DNA from: Culex pipiens pallens
Taxonomy: Eukaryota; Arthropoda; Insecta; Diptera; Culicidae
Assembly (NCBI RefSeq): GCF_016801865.2
Contig: NC_068939.1
Coordinates: forward strand, 73,522,100 to 73,586,099
Direction: 5' to 3'
Length of the DNA stretch: 64,000 nucleotides
Part shown: piece after piece, positions 47,850 to 58,242 of the stretch
Layout of the letters: each line of letters starts with the position of its first letter
Numbering within the stretch: the stretch's first letter is position 1
Made by a program: the position numbers and the translations under genes
Notes under the pieces: generated by a model
Told to the model about the DNA's origin: nothing
Database searches by the model: none
The model's input: only the letters and a program-made list of their open reading frames with translations

Positions 47850-48247
47850 TATCATTCGTTCACACACCAACGAACGAATGCTACGCAACGTCACTCACGC
47901 GGTCATTTGACTCTCACCAGCAAAAACAAAAACATTTCGCACGAGCAAGAAAGAGAGTGGTTGAGAGAGAAGGAAAAAGAGAGCATGTGACTCCACGTCG
48001 GGCAGCTGCTTGAGTGCCAAGCTCGGTTTCGTTCGTTTCAACTTCGTGTGCGTTCACTGACGGTCGCTTCGAAATGGCTATCATGACAGGCCCTTTGTGT
48101 GAGCATTGAAATATGTTTATCGATGACGAATGCTGACTAAATATCTCATAGCATTCCTGCTCGGAAGGCAGTTCTTCCTCAGTTTGTTCAAGTGATTCGA
48201 AATTTGTTTTACAGGCAATTTTTCAAAGTGACGTATGCACAACAAGT
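47850..48247. other. Spacer before the ORF1-only LINE
   Basis: Contains a GA-rich stretch near 47950 and mixed sequence. No gene recognised. Confidence 0.3.
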
Positions 48248-48261
48248 TTTGAACAACTCAT

Positions 48262-49340
48262 CAGTGAGTCTGCGATCAGCAGAGAAGCGAGTCAGACGTG
48301 CGTCCCTCACAAACCAAAAAAGTGCTAAAAAGTGCAAAAAATGCCTCACGGCAAGAAAAAGAGGCGGTCCTTACCAGCAGGATCGGCAGATTTGAAGAAG
48401 CTAAAGAATGCCGAAGCGCTACCTGCAAAGCCAGGCAGTTTGAGCAAGGACGCTCAAAAATTGTCTGGAAACCAGTTCGCTACCCTCCCTGTGGACGTGA
48501 GCGAGAAGGAAGAATTTGAACGACGGGAAAAGTTGCCACCCATTTTTGTGAAAACATCGTCATCGGATTCGGTGCGAAAGTGGCTGACCGGGTTTATCAA
48601 ATCTGGTGCTTTACGAGCCTCCATTCGCTTGTGTGCTCAAAATTCTGCTACCTACCAGAAAGGATTACAACTACGTTCGGGATTTCCTGAACAACACAAA
48701 GATTGAATACTACAGCCATGACGATCCAGGTAAACGCCCCATGAAACAGGTCCTCCGAGGCCTGTATGACATGGATGTGAGTGTGCTGAAAGAAGAGCTC
48801 AAAACTCTGAAGTTGAACGTGATCGAAGTCTTCAAGATGACGAGACACAACAAGGACATCAAGTATCGTGATCAACTGTACCTGGTTCATCTCGAGAAAG
48901 GATCGACAACGCCGTCTGAGCTGAAAGCAGTTCGGGCGATTTTCAACATCATCGTGACTTGGGAACGTTATCGTCCAGTGCACCGTGACGTGACGCAGTG
49001 TTCGAACTGTTTGCAGTTTGGGCATGGTGGAAGGCAGTAGTGACCTGTTTTCACCACAAGAACTTCTGAACATTTTCATCGAGATGACAACAACACTGCG
49101 TGGGTGCAATTGTTATTAATTGTTGAAGTGATTTTTTTTCTTTTTTACCCAAATGTATTCGATTCAATGCAAAAATGTAAAACAATTTGAAGTAAATAAA
49201 TGAATATGAACAGTTAATAAGAAAACGAAAAATATAACAAAGATGAAGAGCATGTAGCCATACCACTTAGAATGTAAATGAAATGTAATGATTATAAGAA
49301 TGTTCAATAAAGACATATTTAATTTCAAAAAATTTCAAAA
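48262..49340 (+). mobile_element. ORF1-only LINE (Jockey-like), internally deleted
   Basis: Flanked by a perfect 13-bp duplication TTGAACAACTCAT (48249-48261, 49341-49353). It starts CAGTGAGTCTGCGATCAG, like Jockey-clade 5' ends, and ends with AATAAAGACATATTTAATTT and an A-rich tail. The only coding content is ORF1; there is no endonuclease or reverse transcriptase. At 1079 bp it is a complete insertion unit. Confidence 0.85.
48341..49119 (+). pseudogene. ORF1 (gag-like) remnant, frameshifted and internally deleted
   Basis: ATG at 48341 opens a lysine-rich N-terminus (MPHGKKKRR...). The frame shifts around 48645-48660 and continues as LPTRKDYNYVRDFL to a zinc-knuckle start CSNCLQFGHGGR, where a TAG stops it at 49040. 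Directly after, in another frame (49039-49119), DLFSPQELLNIFIEMTTTLR resembles the C-terminal end of the ORF1 at 56585-57984 (DLFTLPEFFALAGEMMTRFR). Sequence from the first knuckle to the C-terminal block is therefore deleted. The intact protein would be an RNA-binding retrotransposon particle protein. Confidence 0.8.
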
Positions 49341-49353
49341 TTGAACAACTCAT

Positions 49354-51352
49354 TTTCTAATTTGTATCTACCATAAACAACAGCCGATTACAAGTTCCAT
49401 GAATTATCAATAGTCACCGCTGTAACCATTTGTTAGTTCCTCCCTTCCCTACTCTAAACAGGTGCTTAATTTGTTCCCTTTGTTTGTAAGCTGTGCAGAA
49501 GCCTTCATTCATCAGTCGAAATGAAGAAAACCGAACTCGTTGCAAGTGAATAGTTTTTTTTTCTCGCGCATAAATTTACGACACCTGCCATCATTTCAGG
49601 CGCGCTTGTTGGTGTTCAGAAGAAAGCCACATTCAACTAACGAACTTTTACTTTCGTACTACAACGGCGACGACACCGTTGGATAAGGCTACCATTTTGG
49701 AGTTGGGGGCCAAACCGGGCCCATGATTAGCAGCTTCACTTTAATATCCGCTTGTCTAGGCTGGTTGGAAAACTGAATAAAAAATAAATTTAAGATAACC
49801 AACATTACTATCGTCTCCTGTAATACAAGCGCCGAACATAATGACTATCACCACCGGTGATGATGATAATGATGATGATGATGACGAAGACAAGTGAAAC
49901 TAAGAAAAATTGATGCAATCCCAATTACAAGATAAGCTACGATACTCCGTCTTCGTCTTCGTTTGCTGGCCGCACGGCGGCGTTGGCGTCGTTGCTGAGA
50001 TGACGATGCTTGACTTGCAGCACAATGGCCCGCTAACATTGGCAAAAATTCTCACGCAAAAATCAATGAGATCATAAATAATGACAGCCAAAAGCCCGCA
50101 GCCATCCATCGCAAGCAGAGACAAAGAGATGATTACAAGTGTGGTTCTGATTCGTGCACTGCACAGTGGCGCCGCCAGGCGGTGAAATTTCGCACTTGTT
50201 GCTGTCAAAAATCGATTTTTCGCTACAGAGCTGATGTTCCAACTTCCCCATCTGCTTGTCTGTGCCGGCTGCCACCACCAGAGTGAATGATTTGGCCGCG
50301 GCACTCAGCGGCGGCGCATTTCATGACCATCGGGTCGCCGAATGACCGCCAATTAGTTTACTTTGGTTGGGAAGACAAATCGCCACCGCCGCCGCACGCA
50401 CTAAATTGGCCACTCTATGTTAGGCAAATCAATAAACGGCTTGCCGGTGGCCTTTTTTCAACTGGTATGGTGGAAGCCCACCACCATAAATGGGTGCGCT
50501 GAAAGTTTTGCTTTTATGATGGTACCTACTGGGTTATAAATTGGAACATGGGATTTGCATTTTTTTTGGTGTTATTTTTACCTTCTAAAATCTCGATCAG
50601 GATTTTAAAATTTGAAGAATTTATAGTTTTTTTTGTTAGTTAAGAAAATTGTGAAAGCTCTTTAAACTTGTTTGATAAGTTTAATAAAGAGAAAAAGTAT
50701 CGATCGGACAACCCTATAGAAATCGACGGCAACATTTCAAAAGGAATCATGTACATTTTGACACTTTCTGGGTTATTGCATATTCTGAAAGTACTCCTAA
50801 TAAGCTACCTCTCCACCAAAAATGAGCAAAAGTTACTTCAGTAAAGTCTGTTTAATAATGATTTTAAATAAAGTAACATAAACAAAATCTCTGGCATCAG
50901 CAGTGCCTGTTCATATAGCCCTGTCAACCTGTCAAATAAAAGACTACATGAGCCTCGTGACGAAAAAAAAAGCATCATGAAAAAGACGCAATGTACATTT
51001 GCCGACGAAAAACGAATCTTGACAAAGCTTCCCCTCCAATGACAGCAGGCTGATATAAAAATTGGTGATTTCAAAAAAAGTTATGTTTCTTTTCTTAAAT
51101 ATAATGACGGAATCAATGTTTTATTGAATATGGATGATCAAGTATCAATAAAAGCAACGTTTCTCATCGTTTGTTATCATTAGGACACCTTCTTTTGCTT
51201 TTATATTAAATTGGGAATTGAAAAATGATGCTCATAATTAAAATGCGTTTTTTCTCAAAACGCACGATTTGTACATGATGCTTTTTGAAATGTTGCCGTC
51301 GAACTGTATATTTTATTGTTGTATGTAATTGCTTCCAGTAGATATATATATA
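49354..51352. other. Intergenic region, no gene recognised
   Basis: A (GAT)n microsatellite lies near 49858-49890, a GC-richer patch at 49920-50510 and AT-rich sequence beyond. Several short frames, none with a recognisable domain. Confidence 0.35.
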
Positions 51353-51358
51353 TAAACA

Positions 51359-52024
51359 TTAGGATGGCTCGAGAAGGTCGATTTTTCAGAACATGTTTTT
51401 TCGGTTGCTTTCAGGCCCCTAAACAACTCCCCGAAATTTGGGAGCGATTGGTTGCGTCCACACTTTGCGCATTGCATTTCAATTTTGTATGGGAATTAGT
51501 ATGGGAAAACCCTCTTTTTTACATTTTGATTTTTATCATTTTTATTTTCCACTGAAGTTTTCAAACCAACACAATAGCTTTAAAATTGAGAAAATTCTCT
51601 AAAACTTTTTGTGCTGTCTTGCTCCTGTCAAAAGATACAGCGTGCTAAAAACTGGTCTAAAACGTGTTATTAACTCGGAAATCACGTTTTAGACCAGTTT
51701 TGAGCACGCTGTATCTTTTGACAGGAGCAAGATAGCACAATACTTTTTTCGGGAAAGTTTTAGAGAATTTTCTCATTTTCAACGCTATTGTGTTGGTTTG
51801 AAAACGTTATTGGAAAATAATTATGATAAAAATCATAATATAAAAAAGAGGGTTTTCCCATACTAATTCCCATACAAAATTGAAATGCAATGCGCAAAGT
51901 GTGGACGCAACCAATTGCTCCCAAATTTTAGGGGGTTGTTTTGAGGCCCAAAAGGCATCAACAAAACTTTGTTCTGGTTTGATTTGATCATTTTTATGTT
52001 TTCCGTATAACGACGCCAGCCTAA
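51359..52024. mobile_element. 666-bp foldback element, TTAGG ends
   Basis: TTAGGATGGC at left and GCCAGCCTAA at right are flanked by TAAACA (51353-51358, 52025-52030). The arms (51361-51665 and 51678-51980) are nearly perfect inverted copies, e.g. GTATGGGAATTAGTATGGGA against its complement. Only a dozen bases separate them around GTTATTAACTC. It would transcribe as a very long hairpin. Confidence 0.8.
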
Positions 52025-52115
52025 TAAACATATCTAGCAATAGCAACGGATTTACGTACAAGTTTGGCAGCTCCCATACAAAAATTGTGAATAATATTTC
52101 TTACTTCTTTTACTT

Positions 52116-55100
52116 TTACTGCTCGTACAACCTCCGGGTCATGAGCTGTCTCCAGATGCGCTGCCACTGAACTCGTTCTTGGGCTGCTACTCTCCAATTC
52201 CGACTCGGAACTCCCACACTTCTCAGATCTTCCTCCACTTGGTCTAACCACCTCGCACGTTGCGCCCCCCTCCGCCGCGTTCCAACCGGCTCCGAATTAA
52301 ACACCAACTTCACCGGATTGATAGTCTGGTTCGGTTGGCGCGCATCCAGCGCGTCCGGCATTCTTGCGACGTGTCCGGCCCACCGGATTCGGCCAGCCTT
52401 GGCGACCTTCCGAATACTTGGCTTGCCGTAGAGTTGCGCCAGCTCGTGGTTCATCCTTCTCCTCCATACAGTGTTCACACGCACGCCGCCAAAGATCGTC
52501 CTAAGCACTCGCCGTTCAAAAACTTCAAGCGCTTGCAGGTCCTCCTCGAGCATCGTCCACGTCTCGTGCCCGTAGAGGACGACGGGTCTTATCAGCGTTT
52601 CGTACATGGTACACTTTGTACGCCGGGAAAGGTGACCAGACCGTAGGGTCTTGCGGAGTCCGTAGTAGGCACGACTACCGGTGATGATACGCCTCCGAAT
52701 TTCTCTGCTGCAGTTGTTGTCCGACGTCACCAACGATCCGAGGTACACAAACTCCTCCACAACCTCGAACTCGTCGCCGTCGATCGTCACGCTCGGTCCT
52801 ATGCGAGTCCTAAGGGACTCGGTTCCTCCTGCCAGCAGATACTTCGTCTTCGCAACATTCACTTTCAATCCAACCTTATCCGCTTCCCGCTTCAATTCGG
52901 TGTACCGCCTGGCCACATCCTCGAACGTTCTGCCGACAATGTCCATGTCGTCGGCGTAGCAGATGAACTGGTTGGACCGGTTGATGATCGTGCCCCGCAT
53001 GTTGAAGCCCGCCCGCCTCATAACACCTTCAAGCCCAATGTTGAAACAGAGGCCGGAGATACCGTCGCCTTGTCGCAGTCCCTTGCGCGATTCGATCGGG
53101 TCGGACATCGCTCCCGAAATCTTCACGCTGCACCGTGCCCCGTCCATCGTCGATTTCACCAGTCTGATCAGCTTCCCGGGAAAGCCGTTCTCGTACATGA
53201 TCTTCCATAGCTCTTCGCGATCGACCGAGTCGTACGCGGCTTTGAAATCGATGAACAGGTGGTGCGTCGGGATCTGGTACTCGCGACATTTTTGGAGGAT
53301 TTGGCGCAGCAAAAAGATTTGGTCCGTCGTCGATTTCCCCTCCACGAAACCGGCTTGGTACGTCCCTACGAAATCCTTTGCTCGCTCCGACAGACGACAG
53401 AAGATGATCTGAGACAGCACTTTGTAGGCCGCGTTGAGAATAGTGATGGCTCGATAGTTCTCACATTCCAACTTGTCCCCCTTCTTGTAGATCGGGCATA
53501 TTACTCCCTCTTTCCACTCCTCCGGTAGCTGTTCTGTGTCCCAGACCTTGACTATCAGCCGGTGTAGACAGGCCGCCAGCTTGTCCGGGCCCATCTTGAT
53601 GAGTTCAGCACCGATACCATCCTTACCCGCTGCTTTGTTGTTCTTCAGCTTCTTGATGGCATCCTTAACCTCCCTCATCGTGGGTGCTGGCTCGTCCTCG
53701 CCGTCCACCATACCGCTGACGTCGTTTCCCCGGTCGCCTTGGTACTCCGCCTCTGGGCCGTTCAGGTGCTCGTCGAAGTGCTGCTTCCACCTTTCGATCA
53801 CCTCACGCTCGTCCGTCAAGATGCCTCCGTCCTTATCCCGGCACATTTCGGCCCGCGGCATGAAGCCAGTCCGGGATTGGCTAAGTTTCTTGTAGAACTT
53901 ACGCGTTTCGTTGGAGCGATACAGCTGTTCCATGTCCTGGCACTCCAACTCTTCCAGGCGGCGCTTCTTGTCCCGAAAGAGATGGGTTTGCTGTCTTCGC
54001 AACTGTTTATACGACTCCTTGTTCCCACGGGTGTTGTGCAGCAGCCACTTGTCCCGCGCTGCTTTCTTCTCGTCCCAAATCGCCTGACATTCCTCGTCGA
54101 ACCAGCCGTTCCGTCGAACTCGGTCCACGTACCCGATGGCGCTCGATGCCGCTGCGTTGATGGCTGCTTCCATGTGGCTCCAGCAGGCCTCCAGAGGGGC
54201 TTCGGCGAGCTCGCCCTCGTCAGGCAACGCAGCATCGAGTTCCCGCGCGTACTGGGTAGCGACCTCCGGATCCTTGAGTCGCTCCAGATTATACCGCTGC
54301 GGGCGACGGTACCGGATCTTGTTGACCTCGGACAGGCGTTGGCGCAGCTTGGCCACCACCAGGTAGTGGTCCGAGTCGATGTCCGCGCCACGGTAGGTTC
54401 TGACGTCGATTATGTCCGAGAAGTGCCGACCATCGATGAGAACATGGTCGATTTGCGTCTCCGTGTCATTAGGTGATCTCCAGGTGTACTTGTATAGGGG
54501 GGTGTGCTGGAAGAAAGTACTACGAATGGCCATGTTTCGGGAGGTAGCGAAATCGATGAGTCGTAGGCCGTTCTCGTTCGTCTGCTGGTGGGCGCTGAAC
54601 CTCCCAATAACCGGTCTAAACTCCTCCTCCTGGCCAACTTGAGCGTTCAAATCGCCGATGACAATCTTGGCATCGTGTTTTGGACACTTCCTGTACTCGC
54701 GGTCAAGAAGCTCGTAGAAAGCGTCCTTGTCATCGGCGTCGCTTCCCATGTGCGGGCTGTGCACGTTGATAATGCTCAGATTGAAGAATCGGCCCTTGAT
54801 TCTCAACCGGCACATTCTGTCGTTGACTGGCCACCACCCAATCACGCGCTTCGCCATTTCGCCCAGCACGATAAAAGCTGTCCCCAGCTCGTGTGTATCG
54901 CCGCCGCTCCAGTACATAGTATAACCCCCGTACTCACGGTGGTCCTTCCCCTTCCAGCACACCTCCTGCAGCGCCACGACTTCGAGGCCGCGGACCCGCA
55001 ATTCGTTGGAAAGAATGCGGTCGCTCCCATCGAAATTGAGAGACCTGCAGTTCCACGTCCCGAGTTTCCAATCCCTGGATCCCCGAAAATCGGGTCGGCG

Positions 55101-55169
55101 ATTGGATCGGCTCGCATCTGGAGCTCTCTGCACTTGGTTTTTACGGCGGGTGCGTGTAGCCATCACCAA
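52116..55169 (-). CDS. RTE-type endonuclease/reverse transcriptase
   Basis: A 1017-codon uninterrupted frame. An N-terminal AP-type endonuclease occupies about residues 36-285 (LGTWNCRSL, ALQEVCWKG, DSDHYLVVAK with the catalytic SDH). The reverse transcriptase spans about 500-800, with FIDFKAAYDS near 640 and the catalytic YADDMD near 737. A C-terminal domain ends in ...RRLYEQ. It nicks target DNA and copies its own RNA into the break. All key motifs are intact, so it may be active or recently so. The stop codon TAA is the first TAA of the TAAAAGTAAAAG tail, leaving practically no 3' UTR. GC content (about 55-58 percent) is far above the neighbourhood. The ATG used is the first in frame. Confidence 0.93.
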   Translation of the reverse strand: MVMATRTRRKNQVQRAPDASRSNRRPDFRGSRDWKLGTWNCRSLNFDGSDRILSNELRVRGLEVVALQEVCWKGKDHREYGGYTMYWSGGDTHELGTAFIVLGEMAKRVIGWWPVNDRMCRLRIKGRFFNLSIINVHSPHMGSDADDKDAFYELLDREYRKCPKHDAKIVIGDLNAQVGQEEEFRPVIGRFSAHQQTNENGLRLIDFATSRNMAIRSTFFQHTPLYKYTWRSPNDTETQIDHVLIDGRHFSDIIDVRTYRGADIDSDHYLVVAKLRQRLSEVNKIRYRRPQRYNLERLKDPEVATQYARELDAALPDEGELAEAPLEACWSHMEAAINAAASSAIGYVDRVRRNGWFDEECQAIWDEKKAARDKWLLHNTRGNKESYKQLRRQQTHLFRDKKRRLEELECQDMEQLYRSNETRKFYKKLSQSRTGFMPRAEMCRDKDGGILTDEREVIERWKQHFDEHLNGPEAEYQGDRGNDVSGMVDGEDEPAPTMREVKDAIKKLKNNKAAGKDGIGAELIKMGPDKLAACLHRLIVKVWDTEQLPEEWKEGVICPIYKKGDKLECENYRAITILNAAYKVLSQIIFCRLSERAKDFVGTYQAGFVEGKSTTDQIFLLRQILQKCREYQIPTHHLFIDFKAAYDSVDREELWKIMYENGFPGKLIRLVKSTMDGARCSVKISGAMSDPIESRKGLRQGDGISGLCFNIGLEGVMRRAGFNMRGTIINRSNQFICYADDMDIVGRTFEDVARRYTELKREADKVGLKVNVAKTKYLLAGGTESLRTRIGPSVTIDGDEFEVVEEFVYLGSLVTSDNNCSREIRRRIITGSRAYYGLRKTLRSGHLSRRTKCTMYETLIRPVVLYGHETWTMLEEDLQALEVFERRVLRTIFGGVRVNTVWRRRMNHELAQLYGKPSIRKVAKAGRIRWAGHVARMPDALDARQPNQTINPVKLVFNSEPVGTRRRGAQRARWLDQVEEDLRSVGVPSRNWRVAAQERVQWQRIWRQLMTRRLYEQ

Positions 55170-55243
55170 CCCCCTGTCTCGCCGGAGGACCGTCGTACCA
55201 GGACTGTTTAGAGTCCCACCCTGGCACTGGGACTGTTAGTCAG

Positions 55244-55560
55244 CCGCCCCTAACCTGGGGAACAGACGCTGTTCCGAGCCGCCCCTAACCTGGGGAACAG
55301 ACGCTCGAGGGGGGGGGGGGTCCTAACTCTATCTGCTGTAAGCCGCCCCTAACCTGGAGAACAGACGCTTACCTCGACGATGGAGCAGGACACCGATTTC
55401 CTTGAGCCGCCCCTAACCTGGGGAACAGACGCTCGAAGGGGGGGGGGGTGGTTGCTCGCCTCTGTAGGAGCCGCCCCTAACCTGGGAACAGCCGCTCACG
55501 GGTAGAAGGAGTCGAAAACCCCAATTGTTTTGGGCCGCCCCTAACATGGAGTACAGACGC
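55244..55560 (-). repeat. Six 28-bp motifs upstream of the RTE ORF
   Basis: GCCGCCCCTAACCTGGGGAA plus CAGACGCT (as read on +) occurs at 55244, 55279, 55342, 55406, 55470 and 55534, with 0-4 changes. Spacing is 35 bp once and then about 63-64 bp. Two G runs (55310-55320, 55438-55448) follow motifs 2 and 4. Arrangement resembles 5' promoter monomers of some LINEs, but promoter function is inference. Confidence 0.75.
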
Positions 55561-56110
55561 CCAAACGGTAATGGGGGGGAGGGGGGAAGGGGGTATGCGT
55601 GCGCCGCGGTGCAAAAAATCACTGCACTTTACACTTTAGATTTTTTCCCAGAATTTCCAAAAACTTTCCGATGCTTTTATTTTGTCGCGCTTTTGCTTCG
55701 ATCCGACCCACTGTGCACTCTTCGAATTGTCATCCACTCTTCCAAGTAGGTAGCCCAGCACACAGATCTTCGATGACGACGACGACACAACTACACACTA
55801 TTGTGTGTGGACGGACGATGACGATGACGACGATGTGTACTGGCCACGCGGGGAGCACTTTATTGTCTTTTGTTTGGCCCGAACTGAACCGTGAGGTCGA
55901 ACAAAAATTTCACCAAAATTTGACGATATCGCGGTCGTCAGGCGCGGACTTCATAGGTCGCCGATTCGCGGCAGGTTCCGGAGTAGATCGACGAAAACAA
56001 CACGCCGCGATGTGCCGGAAAACCACGGTTTTTCACGATTTTATTCGGCACGCCGGTCGGAACGCGGGCACCGCACTTGCACACTCACGCACTTCTCGCT
56101 ATTTCAAAAA

Positions 56111-56460
56111 CTGTATATTGAGATCGGAATTATTGATCAAATTGGTTTTCAGCAAAGTTGTAATAAGAAATCTCGCTTTCTTTTTCAAAAAGTCCTAAGC
56201 ACATAGGTATCCCATGGCGCATTGGTTGTTTTGAAAAAGTAATCTAAAAATAAGATAACATAAATTGTAACTCGCAAACAAACTTTTTTTACTCTTCCAC
56301 ACAGTTTATTTTTACACTGAAAAACACTTTCTTTGAAAATTCTAATATTTTTGAAAAATTTATTAAAGGGATTAAAAAATTCAACTTATGAGTTTTGACC
56401 TAGTATGGCAAAAAGTATTTGACGTTGTTGTCAAGTTTTCGAAAGAAAAATATATCTTTT
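56111..56460. other. AT-rich spacer
   Basis: Between the RTE 5' region and the left target duplication of the next LINE. No gene or repeat terminus recognised. Confidence 0.35.
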
Positions 56461-56474
56461 AAACTTTGAAAACA

Positions 56475-58228
56475 GCTCCCTCCGTGTACGCACGAGAGCA
56501 TGCAGCTAGTGCTCAGTGCTCCATCGTTTTTTCGATTTTTTCGCCGTGATTGATTGTGGTTACCCGCGAGTTTGCTTCTCCAGCATGCCAAAGGCCGGCC
56601 GTGGCCGTGGCAGTTCGAGTGCGGCCTCGAAAAACCCGCGAAGTTCGTCTACCGGCCGTGTGCAAAAAGGTAAACAAACCAACGCCGTGTCGGCCGCCAT
56701 CGCGCAGGGGAGCGTCAGCGCAGATGGAATCGATAAAAAGTTACTACATCCCGGATATGTTCCGAGATCACCAGTGCGAACCCGTTCCGGTACTTCCGGT
56801 GCCACAACCAGTGGCACATCAACATCCGCCAACATCCCCATCAGGAACGAGTTCCAGATGCTGAGCGACGACGAAGAAAATAACAACTCTGACGGTAGCA
56901 GCACTACCGACGACGACGACGACGATGATGGTCGTGCACGGAAAAAAGTGCCGACGTCAAAAAAGAACAACTCTCCAGCGGAACGTAGACCACCTCCAAT
57001 TTTTGTTTTGGACACGTTAGCGGACGATGTTGACGAGTTGCTGGAAGGCCTCGGATATTGTCTGAAAATCGGTAAGTCGGCAGTGCAAGTGATCACACTG
57101 ACCAAAAGGAATTTTGACCTGGTGTTTGAAGAATTGAAGCGTAGCAACTTCAACTTCTACACATTCAACCCCGAGAAGCCCCTGTTAAGGTTGTCTTGCA
57201 GGGTTATCAAGACCGTCCGATCTCCGACCTGAAGGGTCACCTTTCGGACGCCGGAATAAAACCGCGGGAGATTAAAGTGCTCTCGCGCAAGACAACGGTA
57301 ACAGGTACACACACACTGTACCTGTTGTACTTCGACCGCGGCACCGTCAAGATCCAAGACCTGCGGCGGACTAAAACATTGGACGGTTTTTGGGTAAACT
57401 GGCGGTTTTACACCAAGAACCCGACGGACGTAGCGCAATGCCACCGTTGCCAGAAATTCGGCCACGGCTCGCGGAACTGCAACCTCCGGCCCCGCTGCGT
57501 GAAGTGCGGTGAGTCACACCTCTCGGAGGCGTGCGCACTGCCACGAAAGGCGGACTTGGGGGACAAGGCAGAACAAACCAAGCCGCGCGTAAAGTGCGCG
57601 AACTGTGACGGCAACCATACCGGCAATTACCGCGGATGCGTCGCGCGCAAGGCCTACCTCGAGGAGCAGGAAAAGAGAAAAAAGAAAGCGTCCCACCCTC
57701 CTCAGCGAAGTACGAGCGCAGCCGTTCCTGCAGCTGGACAGCGTACGGTTCCAGCGGAAAACTCAGCGTTCCCTCCTGGTTGGGGGCGTTCGTTCGCCAG
57801 CGTGGTCGCTGCCGGTAGCGGCAGTACGGCCCAGCAAGAAGTCACCGGGGAAGATCTCTTCACCCTGCCGGAGTTCTTTGCTCTCGCGGGGGAGATGATG
57901 ACGCGGTTTCGGAGCTGCCGGAACAAGGCAGAACAATTCCTGGCCCTTGGGGAACTGATGATCAAACACATCTACAAAGGATAAATTTTCTGTGATCTAG
58001 TATTAAGCTTTCTCTTCCTCTATCCCCTTTCCTTTGCAATTTCTGTAAGTTTCTTTTTATAGTTTTTTCTTACTCTTGCTAGTGCCTTAGTTAAAGAAAT
58101 AATTGTTCCTAAATGGATTATGATGCAACACACAGCTGTAAGGAACTCCAAAACTCTGTTATGCACTTCAAAATAACTCATTGTATCTTGATTATTCACC
58201 AATAAAACCGAATTGAATTGAATTGAAT
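56475..58228 (+). mobile_element. ORF1-only LINE with GAATT tail, perfect target duplication
   Basis: Flanked by a perfect 14-bp duplication AAACTTTGAAAACA (56461-56474, 58229-58242). It has a 5' UTR of 110 bp, ORF1 (56585-57984), a 3' UTR with AATAAAA, and a tail of GAATT repeats. The 1754-bp unit has no ORF2. Duplication plus tail shows target-primed retrotransposition of an RNA that already lacked ORF2, or of one deleted later. Confidence 0.9.
56585..57984 (+). pseudogene. LINE ORF1 (gag-like) with three zinc knuckles, one frameshift
   Basis: ATG at 56585 (MPKAGRGRG) opens a basic/serine-rich N-terminus, then an acidic run (DDDDDDDG) and a domain starting near RPPPIFVLDTL, as in Jockey/X-element ORF1 proteins. 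The frame shifts near 57180-57190 (GAGAAGCCCCTGTTAAGG). In the new frame it continues with GYQDRPISDLKGHLSDAGIK, and then three CCHC knuckles: CHRCQKFGHGSRNC, CVKCGESHLSEAC and CANCDGNHTGNYRGC. The C-terminal block DLFTLPEFFALAGEMMTRFR is shared with the copy at 48341. A single-base indel would account for the break. The protein family binds its RNA and forms particles. Confidence 0.85.
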
Positions 58229-58242
58229 AAACTTTGAAAACA

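Larger units (their letters stand above)
52095..56110 (-). mobile_element. RTE-clade LINE, apparently with 5' region
   Basis: Contains one long ORF (52116-55169), an upstream region with six 28-bp motifs (55244-55560) and further upstream sequence to about 56110. At its 3' end the sense strand runs into a short-repeat tail (TAAAAG-like, about 52095-52118), typical of RTE elements. The 5' limit is approximate and no target duplication was found. Confidence 0.7.

Noticed and set aside
49841..49897. Acidic microprotein (MTITTGDDDN...)
   Set aside because: It is the translation of a GAT microsatellite.
53739..54476. 245-residue + strand frame and other long frames at 52260-55239
   Set aside because: They are antisense or other-frame shadows of the GC-rich RTE reverse-transcriptase ORF.
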